DNA of 64,000 nucleotides from Flaccisagitta enflata (GCA_965153355.1 OZ231126.1:40610001-40674000); one strand, 5' to 3'; counted from the first letter of the stretch, positions 37,416 through 49,130 are shown. Notes: generated by a model from the letters alone, not told the origin. Numbers and translations: made by a program.

Positions 37416-38064
37416 GCTCTCTCTCCTACACTCTCTAGATTTCTGTCCTTTCGTCTGTCATTATGTGTCTGTCTATGTCTGTCTTACTCCTTATTTGTCT
37501 GCGTTTATATGAGATTATCTATCTCCATGTCTGCCTCTGCCTCTGTCTATCTATCTGCCTGTCTGCCTATCTGATTTTATTCATACAGTCTGGCGCTCTG
37601 GCGCTAGGGTCTCTCTCTCTCTCTCTCTCTCTCTCTTCACAATTCCAATGGTCACGCACTCCTCTCGTTTCTATCACATCCACTTCATCAAGGCGAGGCT
37701 CATCGTGTTGCACGTACATGTACATGTGTCTGCCCTTCTGTCCACCTGTCTGACTGTGTGTCTGTTTTCCTGTCTCACTTTCTTTTGACGCCTCAACAAA
37801 CCAACCCTGAACCCCTCTCTGATGATGTCATCATTTCGCAAAATGACTCGGAAAATTCCAGAATATCCTAACAAAACCGGGAAAAAAAGGCGTGAGGCCA
37901 TGAAATTAGCTAGTGTAGACGGGCTGTGTAATGATGCATAGCAACAGTCATACTCGGACCAGAAGCAGTGATGGCCAGGTGCCGATGAACAGGAGAATTA
38001 AAACATATTCCCCGCGCTCAATATCCTTCACCAATCCTCCGTTCATCTTTGATAGGTAACAATC
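37416..38064. other. CT-rich intergenic stretch
   Basis: Degenerate CTGTCTAT repeats (37445-37575), a short (TC)n at 37610-37636, and otherwise nothing recognised. Confidence 0.4.
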
Positions 38065-38098
38065 TTTTTAGGTGCGCTATGGCACCTCTATGAAAGGC

Positions 38099-38188
<90 letters not shown>

Positions 38189-38535
38189 GGTCACGCTCGA
38201 GTGAAAAATCTCGAAAATGTTTGAAATCACATCAAAAGTCATCTCGTTAACCATTCATGTTCCTCGTCATTTCAATCATTATCATATTCAGCTGTGGTTA
38301 GGTCTGCTAGAGCTCGGGATGGGGCTAGTTTAGGATAGGTCTGATAGGTCTAATAGAGCTTGGGATAGGTCCGATAGCGCTAGGGATAGGTCTGATAGGG
38401 TTTTGGATAGGTCTGGTGCGGCCATGGATAGGTCATATAGAGCTCGGGATAGGTTAGGGGGCATAGAGCTAGGGATAGGTCTGAGAATTGATAACGCTAG
38501 GCGCACTGTCTTGGCCCGTGTATCCGGCCTTGTTC
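38065..38535 (-). mobile_element. Family H element, AGGTGC subtype, enlarged by (TCTG)n and a minisatellite
   Basis: T-run, hairpin AGGTGCGCTATGGCACCT (38070-38087), TCTATGAAAGGC, then (TCTG)n at 38100-38188. A ~20-26 bp array (GGGATAGGTCTGATAG units) fills 38290-38490, and the family end GTGTATCCGGCCTTGTT appears at 38517-38534. That the two ends belong to one element is inferred from order and orientation. Confidence 0.5.
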
Positions 38536-38560
38536 AGCTTCAATTGTTTATCATCCTTAC

Positions 38561-38670
38561 ATCACTAATTCATCCTGCGTTCATCACTAATTCATCCTGC
38601 GTTTATCACTAATTCATCCTGCGTTCATCACTAATTCATCCTGCGTTCATCACTAATTCATCCTTTCATA
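38561..38670. repeat. 22-bp tandem repeat, five units
   Basis: ATCACTAATTCATCCTGCGT starts at 38561, 38583, 38605, 38627 and 38649, period exactly 22. Degenerate units continue to about 38770. Bases 38770-39500 hold nothing else recognised. Confidence 0.9.
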
Positions 38671-39526
38671 GATTATAACTGGCTCATCCCCTGTTCATCA
38701 TTGGTTATCTTGCCTCAACTAGTTGTTCCATCCTTATTCAATGTTCATCCTTTATTCGTCCTTTACTCATTGCTTTTTCTTTCATTTTGTAAGGACAGCA
38801 ATTTAAACTTATTCCATTTGCTTATTCTGTCCAATTGAGAAAATGGAAAACTTGAAAAAATATTGGGTAATGTCCCGTGCATAAGCTCTCGTAGTGGATT
38901 CGAATTTGAATGTTGGATGTTGCCCCTCACCAAAGAGACACATTTGCATATTTCTTAATTCAGCAGATTTCAAAGATTTTTTTCTTTCGAGTGTGCAAAT
39001 CGAAATTCCACAGTGTAACAGAGCAGAAGCCAATGCATCAAAATCATCTCGTTATTTGTTTGATTTTTTTCTTTTACATTTTATCAGTAGGTTTCTTTTC
39101 TTTTTATGTAACTTGACTTTAACTTTTCGTTCTTTTTTTCTTTCCTTTTGTATTACAGTGGAGCACCGCTAAAGCGCACCCGATAATAAGGCATGCACAT
39201 CTATGAGGAATACAACCTACTCCCCCCTGTAAGATCTTATATTTATTTCGATATTGGCAAGGGAGCTTTACTATGAGGCATGATTTTGCTCTAGTGTGGC
39301 TCAACTGTTATAAGATCACTTCAAAAATGAAAAAAAGATGGTCACAATCAAAATGACCAATGAATACAACTGAATAATTGGTTCGTTGAACAGAAAAAAA
39401 AATTATGGTAATGACAGGTCATAGATTTTTCAACTGGTCTTTTCTTTGATTGCCCACATCACCTGGCGCTCTGTTAAGTTGCATTAGTCATCATTATTTC
39501 TTGTCTTTGTTTCTTGTCTTTGTTTC

Positions 39527-39538
39527 TTCCTTTCTTTG

Positions 39539-39596
<58 letters not shown>

Positions 39597-39616
39597 TTTT
39601 TCTTTTTTTCTTTTTT

Positions 39617-39692
<76 letters not shown>

Positions 39693-39710
39693 TTTTTTTC
39701 TTTCTTTCTT
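39527..39710. repeat. (TTTC)n microsatellite
   Basis: TTTC tetramers with three TTTTTTTC variants near 39600. Confidence 0.95.
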
Positions 39711-39850
39711 TCCATGATTTGCTCTCTCTGCCTTTCTTTCCTTCTTTGATCATTTCTTTCTTTCTTCTTTTATTCCTTCAATTTTTCTTTTTATCTTTCT
39801 CTCTCGCCTTCTTTTTTGCCATTTGTTCTATCAGTCTGACCTTCATTGAC

Positions 39851-39933
39851 CTTCTTCTTCTTCTTCTTCTTCTTCTTCTTCTTCTTCTTCTTCTTCTTCT
39901 TCTTCTTCTTCTTCTTCTTCTTCTTCTTCTTCT

Positions 39934-39998
<65 letters not shown>
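39851..39998. repeat. Compound (TTC)n(TC)n microsatellite
   Basis: TTC to 39936, then TC to 39998. The same class of junction (in GAA/GA form) occurs at 46.8, 54.8 and 55.4 kb. Confidence 0.95.
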
Positions 39999-40001
<3 letters not shown>

Positions 40002-40020
40002 CTTCCCCATTCTTTCTGCA

Positions 40021-40268
40021 ACAGTTGCCCTCATCTTTTCAAACTTTGGGATGTTTTGGAATGTTTGCAAAGACAGAATGGAATGAGATTACATACCCAG
40101 AAAACATCCTCATTCCCGAGAGACAATTTGTGACGAATTGGGATCTACTAAGCTTTTCATTACCCTCGGATTTGTCGAGCTTTGCTGCGAAGGAAGAAAA
40201 GATGGAAGTCAAGAAAAAGAAAGCAGACGGGAGAAAGTCAAAAGAAGCGTCTCATTTGTTGAGACTAA
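40021..40268 (+). CDS. Possible exon of an unknown gene
   Basis: A strong acceptor (TTCTTTCTGCAACAG) is followed by about 80 codons of ordinary composition (AKTEWNEITYPENILIPERQ, WDLLSFSLPSDLSSFAAKEE) with a basic Lys-rich end, running into a (TTG)n tract at 40271. No donor can be proved. Not recognised. Confidence 0.3.
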
Positions 40269-40270
40269 AT

Positions 40271-40520
<250 letters not shown>

Positions 40521-40881
40521 TTAGAACGTATTTAAACTATTTATGGAGTAGCCTCATATAGAAATGCATGAGCTTATGGGTTATCTAAGAAAGAAAAGAG
40601 AGAGAAAAAAAGAAAGAATGAAAGGAGGAAAGAAGGAAAGAAGGAAAGCAGGAAAGAAGGAAAGAAGGAAAGAAATCGTGAAAGCGTGAAAGAAAAAAAC
40701 CGGAGCAAGCGAAAGACACAGTTATGATAAAATGGCGCAAATGCATCGAGGATGAATGGTGTAAATTTGCTGATGAAGATGAACGAGCAAAAGTGAGTGA
40801 GTGGAAGAAAGCAAAAAGGAGGAGGCAAGGAGTTGTAGTCGTTAGTTAGTAAGTGATGACCAAAGGCGAGAAAAAGAAGAC

Positions 40882-41030
40882 GGGGCAGTTGTAGCCATTA
40901 AGGGGTGGCTAAAACTAAGTGAGTGGAAGATGGAGAAGGAGGAGAAGGGGCAGTTGTAGCCATTAAAGAATGGCTAAAATCAAGTGAGTGGAAGATGGAG
41001 AAGGAGGAGAAGGGGCATTTGTAAGAAGGC
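40882..41030. repeat. 65-bp tandem repeat
   Basis: GGGGCAGTTGTAGCCATTAA at 40882 and 40947, with a third start (GGGGCATTTGTAAG) at 41012, period 65. A weaker earlier unit lies near 40800-40880. The unit contains GAGTGGAAGATGGAGAAGGA. Confidence 0.85.
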
Positions 41031-41381
41031 GGAAAAGAAGGAGGTCAACGGAAAAAAGCGAAAGGGATAGACAGGAGTTAGTCTCTGGTCAGCTGAATTG
41101 AGATGAATGTCAGCAAGGACCTCAAAAACGGCTTGTCAGTATCACTCACGATAATCCTGATACCACTTGTATAAATTCAAAGAATAAAAACACGCCTAAG
41201 TTGATAAGATAAATCAAACAACAATTTTGACATTGTTAAAGATTTTCATAAAATCTTTCAATCTAGACCAATCCCCAGTCAGTATCTTAAACGGTTCCAA
41301 AGCTAAAGACCTGCAAAGAGAAGCATTAAGCATGGGGATTGCAAAACTGAAATGGGCAGTGTCTTTATCAAACTGAGTGAC

Positions 41382-41461
41382 TGACGCTACCGAGAATTCT
41401 CGGTAGCGTCAACGATGACAATTACACATTTTGACGCTACTGAGAATTCTCCATAACGTCA
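41382..41461. repeat. Perfect 30-nt palindrome and a second, imperfect copy
   Basis: TGACGCTACCGAGAA (41382-41396) is followed immediately by its exact reverse complement (41397-41411). A diverged copy lies at 41432-41461 (TGACGCTACTGAGAA then TTCTCCATAACGTCA). A half copy (TGACACTACTGAGAATAG) lies at 42474, just beyond the neighbouring foldback element. Confidence 0.9.
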
Positions 41462-41493
41462 ATATCCATTCTCTATTGTGATGATTTGGAAAC

Positions 41494-42468
41494 TAACCTT
41501 GGCGTCATAAAGAATGGCGGATTTTTAAAACCTATTATAACCATCTTAATTAAAGAGAAACTAAGGAAAATTGGTGATGGTTGGAAAGCTCTTTGAAAGA
41601 TCTTTCATTTGAGTCGTGTCTGGACATAGTAGCTCAAACCGTTTAGAAATTACAGTGATTCAAAGAAAACCTCTATTTTTTTACCCTTACGGTGTGTCAT
41701 TAAAAAAAGTCTCCTAATAATTTCATTATTACCAAAATGATAGAAGATTTTGTCCGATTGCCTTCAAATTTTCAGTGATGTCTTAATTGTGTGTTTACTG
41801 ATACCGGTTCAATTTTTGTGAGAATCGTTAATTTATTACTATGGTTTTTGCATGTTCCTTTACTAACCCTCATCCAAATTCTTGAAAAATGATGCAATTT
41901 CAAAAAAAACTTGTTTATTTCTTAATTATTTGAGCTCACACCCAGTTTACTTCTTTGGTTGAGGGCCCTAAATATAGAACTTTGAAAGCACTCTAAAACT
42001 GTCATAGATTTTTCACAATTTTAACCATATATCCATGAACAAAACGCTCAATAAAATCCAATCACTGATTCTTTCAAACCACAGTTTTGCAAACCAACAT
42101 TAAAATCTTTTGCATGGTGAAAATGATAGTAAAAGTTGTCCGATTTTGATGAAATTTTAGGAGCTGTTAAAGGCACCTATCTTGTACTATTATATCATAT
42201 TTTATCTTAATCGGATAAGGTTAAGTACGGTTTTTAAGAGATTATGTTTAAGTTATGATTGGTGACACACCGTAAGGGTGAAAAAAGAGAAGGGTTTTTC
42301 AAATTGATGTAGCTTCTAAACCATTTGAGCGACAATGTTGTGACACATCTCAAATGAAAGATCTTTCAAAGAGCTTTCTAGACATCACCAATTTTTCTTA
42401 GTTTCTATCAAATTAGGTTTGTTAAAATAGGTTTTAAAAATCCGCCATTTTTTATGACGCCAAGGTTA
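41494..42468. mobile_element. Foldback/MITE element with ~207-bp terminal inverted repeats
   Basis: Left arm 41494-41700 opens TAACCTTGGCGTCATAAAG and ends CCCTTACGGTGTGTCAT. The right arm 42262-42468 is its near-complement (about 80-85 percent by eye). The ~560-bp centre has no coding frame. Arm words (CCGTTTAGAAAT, AAAGATCTTTCATTTGA) recur in the element at 24.0 kb. Confidence 0.85.
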
Positions 42469-42491
42469 ACAATTGACACTACTGAGAATAG

Positions 42492-42493
<2 letters not shown>

Positions 42494-42546
<53 letters not shown>
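42494..42546. repeat. (TC)n microsatellite
   Basis: Pure TC. The following 42550-43145 is strongly AT-rich with no gene seen. Confidence 0.95.
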
Positions 42547-43152
42547 AAAGGTTTATTGCAAACATATTTATGCATTGCATTTTTTTTTATCAGTGGAGGG
42601 ACTTAAGCAGATAATCTAAACCAACCTGGAAAAAAACGTATCTTTTGGTTTTTTATATACTTTTATGTTGTTTAGCAGTGACTTGTAATTTTTTTTTTAT
42701 TCTTTATTCTCTATCTCTTATATTTCATTTTTACTCTTTATTCAACTTTTTACTTTAGACATATTCTTTTTATATTCATGAAATGAGCAACAAAAAGTAT
42801 CTTACAAGAAACTTTAGGAACTCATGTCATATTTCATCTTTTATATCTCTAATTTACTTGTTTTATTTCTTACTATTCATTTTTGAATTTTCTTTTTTCA
42901 CTTTTATATTTTTTTTTTTCAATTTTTAAGCGTCACTTTTTATCCTTCACCTTTTTTAGTTTTTTTAGTATTATATTTCATTTTTTATCATTCACTTTTC
43001 ATTTTTCAATTTTTTAAAAAAAATTGTCAATCATTGTATTTTTCTAATTAAATTGTCACATATTGTGATGATTTTCTTTTAATTTTCAACATCATTTTTT
43101 ATTCCATCAAGCAAAAAAAAAAAACAACAAAAAAATCAGGGTTACAATTTTT

Positions 43153-43476
43153 CAGGGGTGTATAAAGTTGAGTATTCCCCCCCCCGGTGGGGGGGGGGAA
43201 TAAAATCAAAAGGTTTGGAGATGGGGAAGAAAATCAAAAGTTTAAAAAAAAGAAAAAAGAAAATTTTTGATGATCTAACACTTTTGGTAGTACCAAAAGG
43301 TAAAATACAATTACTACAACACAATTTAACACTATTTAAACCTAGAATGTACTGCTTTTTAGCTTTGAGGGGAAGAAAATCAGAGATATTGTTATGCGAT
43401 GCGACGCGTCGCGGGGAAGAAAATCAAAGGCAGGGGGGGGAATAAAATCAAAGCCGCTCAACTATATACACCCCTG
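43153..43476. mobile_element. hAT-type MITE with an 8-bp target-site duplication
   Basis: The terminal inverted repeats CAGGGGTGTATAAAGTTGAG (43153-43172) and the complement of CAGGGGTGTATATAGTTGAG (43457-43476) differ at one of 20 positions. CAATTTTT flanks both sides exactly (43145-43152 and 43477-43484). CAGGGGTG ends and an 8-bp duplication are hallmarks of the hAT superfamily. Inside are poly-C/poly-G tracts facing each other and repeated GGGGAAGAAAATCA words. No transposase. Confidence 0.9.
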
Positions 43477-43753
43477 CAATTTTTTCCAAATGGATTTAGT
43501 CAAACCCCCCTCTATATTTACAATACATTTATAAGTAGCTATATGTAGGTTTAAGATGCATCCTCATAGAGAGGGTATGTCCATCTATTTGTTCATTTTT
43601 CCATCCATCCATTCATCCGTCCATCCATCTATCTTTCCATCCCTCTGTCCATCCATCCACCCATCCAACTTATTGCTTCCCTAACATCTGTTATTCTGGG
43701 TTTTAATTGTACTCATCTGTAGAAAGAGTGAGCGTGTGTTTGAGTGAGTGTGT

Positions 43754-43754
43754 G

Positions 43755-43841
<87 letters not shown>

Positions 43842-43842
43842 A
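43754..43842. repeat. (GAAA)n microsatellite
   Basis: Pure GAAA tetramers, then purine-rich sequence up to the head of a family F element. Confidence 0.95.
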
Positions 43843-43906
43843 AAAAGGAAAGTAAGAACGAAGGAAGGAAAACAGAAAAAAAGAGGAAAAACAATAATAG
43901 AAAGAA

Positions 43907-44518
43907 TAGTCGCAAAAGCGTTAGATGGTCAGCGGTACCCGTTGCCCCTATGTGAGTATATGTGGGTATGAGGTGGTTAGAGGGGCAGCGGCCCCGGAGG
44001 GGCCGATGACCAATGCTTAGTAAGTTTCTGGGATTCAGGTTGGGATTTGGGCCTCAAGGCTGGGATCTGGGCATCCAGGCTGGAATTTTGGCCTTTAGGC
44101 TGGGGGTTTAACTCAAGGCTGGGTTTTGGGCCTCAAGGCTGGAATTTTGGCCTATAGGCTGGAATTTAAGCCTCAAGCCTGGAGTTTGGGCCTCAAGGCT
44201 GGGATCTGGGCCTCAAAGCTAGGTTTTGGGCTTCAAGGCAAGGTTTTGGGCCCCAAGGCTAGGATTTGAGCCTCAAGATGAGTTTTGGGCCCCAAGGCTA
44301 GGATTTGGGCCTCAAGGCTGGGATTTGAGCCTCAAGGCTGGGATTTGGACCTTGAGGCTAGGATTTAGGCCTCATGGCTGGGTTTTGGGTCTCAAGGCCA
44401 GGGTTTGGGCCATGAGGCAGGGGGGGGGGTAAGGACGGAGAAGGAGGAGGAGGAGGAGAAATTTCTGCATATGTGAAAGCATAGGTCATCGGCCCCTTTG
44501 GGGCCGCTGCCCAAAAAA
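43907..44518 (+). mobile_element. Family F foldback minisatellite element (43.9 kb)
   Basis: Head TAGTCGCAAAAGCGTTA and GGTCAGCGGTACC; GGGGCAGCGGCCCCGGAGG at about 43983; a core of about 18 units of ~20-21 bp (GGGATTTGGGCCTCAAGGCT) at 44035-44420; a poly-G tract; GGACGGAGAAGGAGGAGG; then GTGAAAGCATAGGTCAT and GGGGCCGCTGCCC with an A-run. Confidence 0.8.
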
Positions 44519-44527
44519 GAAAGAAGT

Positions 44528-44880
44528 CCAAATCCTAGCCTTGAGGCTCAAATCCCAACCAAAAGGCTCAAATCCCAACCTTGAGGCTCAAATCCTAGCC
44601 TAGAAGCTCAAATCCCAGCCTAGAGACTCAAATCCCGGCCTTGAGGCTCAGATCCAAGCCTCGAGGCTCAAATCCCAAACTTGAAGCTCAGATCTCAGCC
44701 TCAAGGCTCAAATCCTAGCTTCCAGGCTGAAATCCCAGCTTTGAGGCTCAAATCACAGCCTTGAGGCTCAAATCCCAGCCTTGAGGCTCAAATCCCATCC
44801 AAAGACTCACATCCCAACCTCGAGGCTCAAATCCCAAATCCTAACCTCCAGGCTAAAATCCCATAATTGATGCTCACTTT
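44528..44880. repeat. Inverted partner array of ~20-bp units
   Basis: Units CTCAAATCCCAGCCTTGAGG are the reverse complement of the units at 44035-44420. The two arrays face each other across about 110 bp and could fold into a long imperfect hairpin. Confidence 0.85.
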
Positions 44881-44896
44881 CAATCCTAGGTCATAA

Positions 44897-45483
44897 TAGT
44901 CGCAAAAGCGTTACATGGTCAGCGGTACCCGATGCCCCTAAGTTAGTGTACGTGGGAATGAGATTATGAGAGGGGCAGCGGCCCCGGAGGGGCCGATGAC
45001 CTATGATTCCACATAGGACAATTTTCTCCGGTGTGAGAAGCTGGTTTGGAGGGCTGAGACGCCTGATTTTAGCTCTGAAAGGTCTGATCTAGGGTGTGAG
45101 AGGCGTGGTTTGGGGTCTGAGAGGCTTGATTTGGGGTCTGAAAGGCCTTATTTGGGTCTGGGAGGTCTAATTTGGGGTCTGAAAAGCTTCACATGGGGTC
45201 TGAGGCCTGATTTGGATCTGAGAGGCCTAACTTGGGGTCTGAGAGGCCTGATCTGGGGTCTGGGAGGCCTGATTTGGGGTCTGAGAGGCCTGATTTGGGG
45301 TCTGGGAGGCTTGATTTGAGGTCTGAGAAGCCTAATTTGGGGTCAGAAAGGTCTGATTTGGAGTCAAAAAGGCCTGATTTGGGGTCTGAGAGGCTTTTTT
45401 TGAGGCTTAGGGGAGGCGGGGGGGGGACGGACGGACGGAAAACGGAAACCAGACCGGAGAAAATTGCTCTGGGGCCGCTGCCC
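44897..45483 (+). mobile_element. Family F foldback minisatellite element (44.9 kb)
   Basis: Head TAGTCGCAAAAGCGTTA with GGTCAGCGGTACC; GGGGCAGCGGCCCCGGAGG; ACAATTTTCTCC; a core of GAGAGGCCTGATTTGGGGTCT units (~20-21 bp, 45033-45415); poly-G; GGACGGACGG; GGAGAAAATTG and GGGGCCGCTGCCC. Confidence 0.8.
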
Positions 45484-45499
45484 AATAGCAGCCCAAAGG

Positions 45500-46203
45500 C
45501 GGTAAGTGGTCAGCGGTACCCGTGCCCTGCTTGAGTAGTGTGTGATTTAAGATGAGAGGGAGCAGGGCAGCGGCCCCAAAGGGGACGAAGTCCTGTAGAA
45601 CACAGGGGGAATCTGTCCGTCCATCCGCCCGTCCGTCCGTCCGTCCCCCCCTGCCCCATCCTCAGGGCTTTGTCTCCTTTGGGGCCTATTCTGACCCTAA
45701 TTCTGCCAAATAGCCCAAATCCAAGCAATATGGCCCAAATCTAAACAAAATGACCCAAATCCAAGCATCATGGCCCAAATCCAAGCAAAATGGCCCAAAT
45801 CTGGTCCGAATCTAGATATTGGAGGCGACAATAATAAGCCCGAGGCCAGAATAAGAGTTTTCTGGCAAGATTTGGGCCATTTTGATTGGATTTGGGCCAT
45901 TATGCTTGGAATTGGGCTATTTGGCAGAATTAGGGTCAGAATAGGCCCCAAAGGAGACAAAGCAGGAGGATGGGGCAGGGGGGGATGGACAGACGGACGT
46001 ACGTACAGATGTACGGACGGACGGACAGATTCCCCCTGTGTTCTACAGGACTTCATCCTCTTCGGGGCCGCTGCCCAAAAAATTACTAAGCATAGGTCAT
46101 CAGCCTCTTCGGGGCCGCTGCCCCTCTCACCATCACACACCTACATATATTCACAAAGGGGCAACGGGTACCGCTGACCATCTAACGCTTTTGCGACTAT
46201 TTT
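45500..46203 (-). mobile_element. Family F element with ~155-bp inverted arms (45.5-46.2 kb)
   Basis: GGTCAGCGGTACC at 45507 and the inverted head (GGTACCGCTGACC...CGCTTTTGCGACTA) at 46163-46200 bound it. The arms 45565-45710 and 45930-46079 are near-perfect complements (GGCAGCGGCCCCAAAGGGG, CCTGTAGAACACAGGGGG, TTTGTCTCCTTTGGGGCC). The core has ~20-bp units (CCCAAATCCAAGCAAAATGG). A second GGGGCCGCTGCCCC lies at 46115-46130. Long antisense frames here are artefacts. Confidence 0.8.
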
Positions 46204-46295
46204 TTCTGGTTCTTCCAATACATTCTTATTTCTTAACTCTTATGTCTTCCAAGTTCCGATGAATTTCGTGCCCGCTACAACCATGTAAGAGATAG

Positions 46296-46406
<111 letters not shown>

Positions 46407-46724
46407 AACAGACGGACAGGAAGATAGCCCGAAAGAAAGATTAAGAGAGAAAGATTATGAAAGCTATAAAAGATCCAGTCTTACGGGGAAAATAGACGTA
46501 AACAAAGAGAGAGAAAGACAGCATGTAGTCAGACAGGGACTATCACAAAAACACGAAGAGTAAACAAACATAGGAAGGCAATCAAAAATTCAGTTCAGAT
46601 TATATAAAGTCGAAACAGACAGCCGAAATCAACGAGATAGAGACGGCAAAAGAAAAGAGCTACATACAACCACGTGGGGGAATAATTTGTGGGAAAAGGA
46701 GCGAAATAAAAAGGACCAGAAGCA

Positions 46725-46885
<161 letters not shown>

Positions 46886-47139
46886 GGGCAATTCAGCGAC
46901 TAGACCGACTAAGACACACTGATAAAGAGAGCGTGAGGCTGTCAGTGACGTGAGATGGAACTGAAAAACAGAAGCTTTCAAGTAATTTGAGGGAAATAAT
47001 CCAGTCTCATTCACTCCATCAGTTCCAAACGATCGAACGACTTAATTCTGCCTAAGTCTTACTTTTTGTTCGCCAATACCATCAAGAGATAATTTTGACA
47101 GATGGACCCGAAGGAGAGACCATCAGTATCGAAACACAG

Positions 47140-47860
47140 TTAGATAGGTCGCTGGAGCCTCCTATGGTTAGCGGTATCCGTTGCTAGACGGAGAAAATTA
47201 CTTTTCCTGAGCCATCACAACATTCTTTTTTTGTCAGACTGTCCATAATGGTCCTGTAACTTACAGGCTGTAAGTCTATGTTTAAATCATTGGTCAATAT
47301 CTACTTCATTTCAGAAGTTATGACTATCTATCTACATGAATGTCAAATAAAAAAAGATGTAATAAAGTTGAATTGAATCGTCTTAAAAAACAACTGCCTC
47401 TTGCATTAAATTTCATCGTTCCTGAACCATTCACTCTCTAACAATGAGAGGTTTGATGAGAGGTAAGGTAGACTGGGGGGATATAAACAGAAGAAAATTG
47501 CCTTCTGGGGAATGAAAGGTCATCAGCTCCCCCAGGGCGCTGCCTAAAAAGAGAGTAAGAGAGACAGACAGACAGACAGACCGTCCTGTAGACTGTCAGA
47601 GAGTTATTTAGACAGATAGACAGACACACAGAAAAATGGACAATCAACCAGTCATCCAAGGATCGCACATGGTCAGCGGTACCCGATGCCCTGCTGGGAG
47701 TGATACAGTGACGAAATGGAGTGAGAGCAGGTCAGCTGGGGTGGAATTTCTAGATGTCCTGACTCCTGAGAGGGCATATTTCAAGCCCTAGATGACTGAT
47801 TTAGGCCATTGAAGGCATATTTGAAGGCTAGACGGCAGAATCCACGCCCCTTTCTAAATG
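47140..47860. mobile_element. Two decayed family F fragments
   Basis: GGTTAGCGGTATCCGTTGC at 47167 is a worn head. A tail with GAAAGGTCATCAGC and GGGCGCTGCC lies at 47514-47545, followed by GACAGACA repeats. A second head, GGTCAGCGGTACCCGATGCC, lies at 47672 and is followed by degenerate ~20-bp units to 47860. Confidence 0.5.
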
Positions 47861-47919
47861 AGGCAAGTAGGAAAAAATTCCACAGCATTGTGACACGTCT
47901 TATCTGACTAAGTACACCT

Positions 47920-48930
47920 TGGGGTACATCACCATGCTTGAGACAAAAAATTCTGTTAGGATTTTTACAAGAAAATGCCGTAAAATGCCGTTAAAAGCTG
48001 TTAAAACAGCAATTTTGACAAATTTGTTTGTTTAAACTCAGTCAAAAACGACAGCTCTTGTCAGCAATAGATCAAACAACATCTGTATGACACAAACACG
48101 CATTCATGCAAAGATTCAAGCGATGATGTCATTATTGTACTTCATTTTATGTCGTAAAATGCCGTTAAAAGTGCGTTTTTGCCAAATTATCTGTTTAATC
48201 CCTCAAATCATGCAACATTCATATGCAAACTGACAGAAAATGTGTATTGAGGCGTAGGACACAAAAATGTAAGAAGCTTGATACAAATCAAAGATATTCG
48301 GGCTTCTTTAATTACCGTAAAAGGTCGTAAATTGCCGTGAAATGGCGTTTTGGACAATTCATTGGGTTAATTTGCCCACAAACTTATTTTCATAAATGTA
48401 TTTTAGTGCCATTTCATCATAAAATGGTCATCATCTGACAAGTGGAGCAGTTTTTCATATAAAAAACTGCCAATTCTTAAATTTTACGGCAATTTTCCGC
48501 CTATTACGGCTTTGCAATGTGACTGAATTTCTGTGCTTTGTTTTGAAACTTAACAATATGTGTGTCGCAGGCCTCGATACCCATTTGCTTTTAGTTCAAG
48601 TGAATGTCAGGCTTTAAGAAAGGGTAGTGCCAGAAAAACAGTGGAAAAATGGCATTTTATGGCATATTACGGCATATTACGGCATATTACGGCATTTTAC
48701 AGCATAAAATGACATCCAATGATGGCGGCATCAATTGAACATAAGCACAAATGTGCATTAGTGCCATATCTGCATTTTTTAGCATGAGCCGCTTTTTATG
48801 AGCAAGTTTCACCCAACGTAATGGTCAAAAATGTCCTTTTTACGAGTTTTTACGGCAGTTTACGGCATTTTCTCATAAAATTCCCAACAGAATTTTTTGG
48901 TTTTAGCATGGATGCATGGGCCTACATGTA
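47920..48930. mobile_element. Foldback element rich in TAAAATGCCGTAAAAT words
   Basis: Left arm 47928-48000 (CATGCTTGAGACAAAAAATT, then GAAAATGCCGTAAAATGCCG) is the near-complement of the right arm 48832-48920. Inside, GCCGTAAAA/TTTTACGGC words recur at least ten times on both strands, with a 10-bp tandem GGCATATTAC x3 at 48661-48690. No coding capacity. Confidence 0.65.
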
Positions 48931-48984
48931 TATAGCGCCCCTGAATAGGCGACTATGCTGTGGAATTTTTTCCTACCTACCTCA

Positions 48985-49130
48985 GTTAAAAAGGGGCGTG
49001 AATCAAGGCTTGGAGAGCAGATTTGCGGTTCAGAGGGCAAATTTGAGCCACGGAGGGCTGATTTGATGCTCGGAGGGCTAATTGAAGGTCTGGTGGGCAG
49101 AGTTGAGGTTTGTAGGTGGGGGGGGACAGT
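48985..49130. repeat. Family F-type core array without head
   Basis: Degenerate 20-21 bp units (GGAGGGCTGATTTGATGCTC) from 49010 to 49110, then a G8 tract and GACAGTGG, the same array-to-poly-G order as in complete family F copies. Confidence 0.6.

Noticed and set aside
44035-44880. CRISPR-like regular array
   Set aside because: The 20-bp units are contiguous degenerate tandem repeats without spacers, in a eukaryotic context, within foldback elements.
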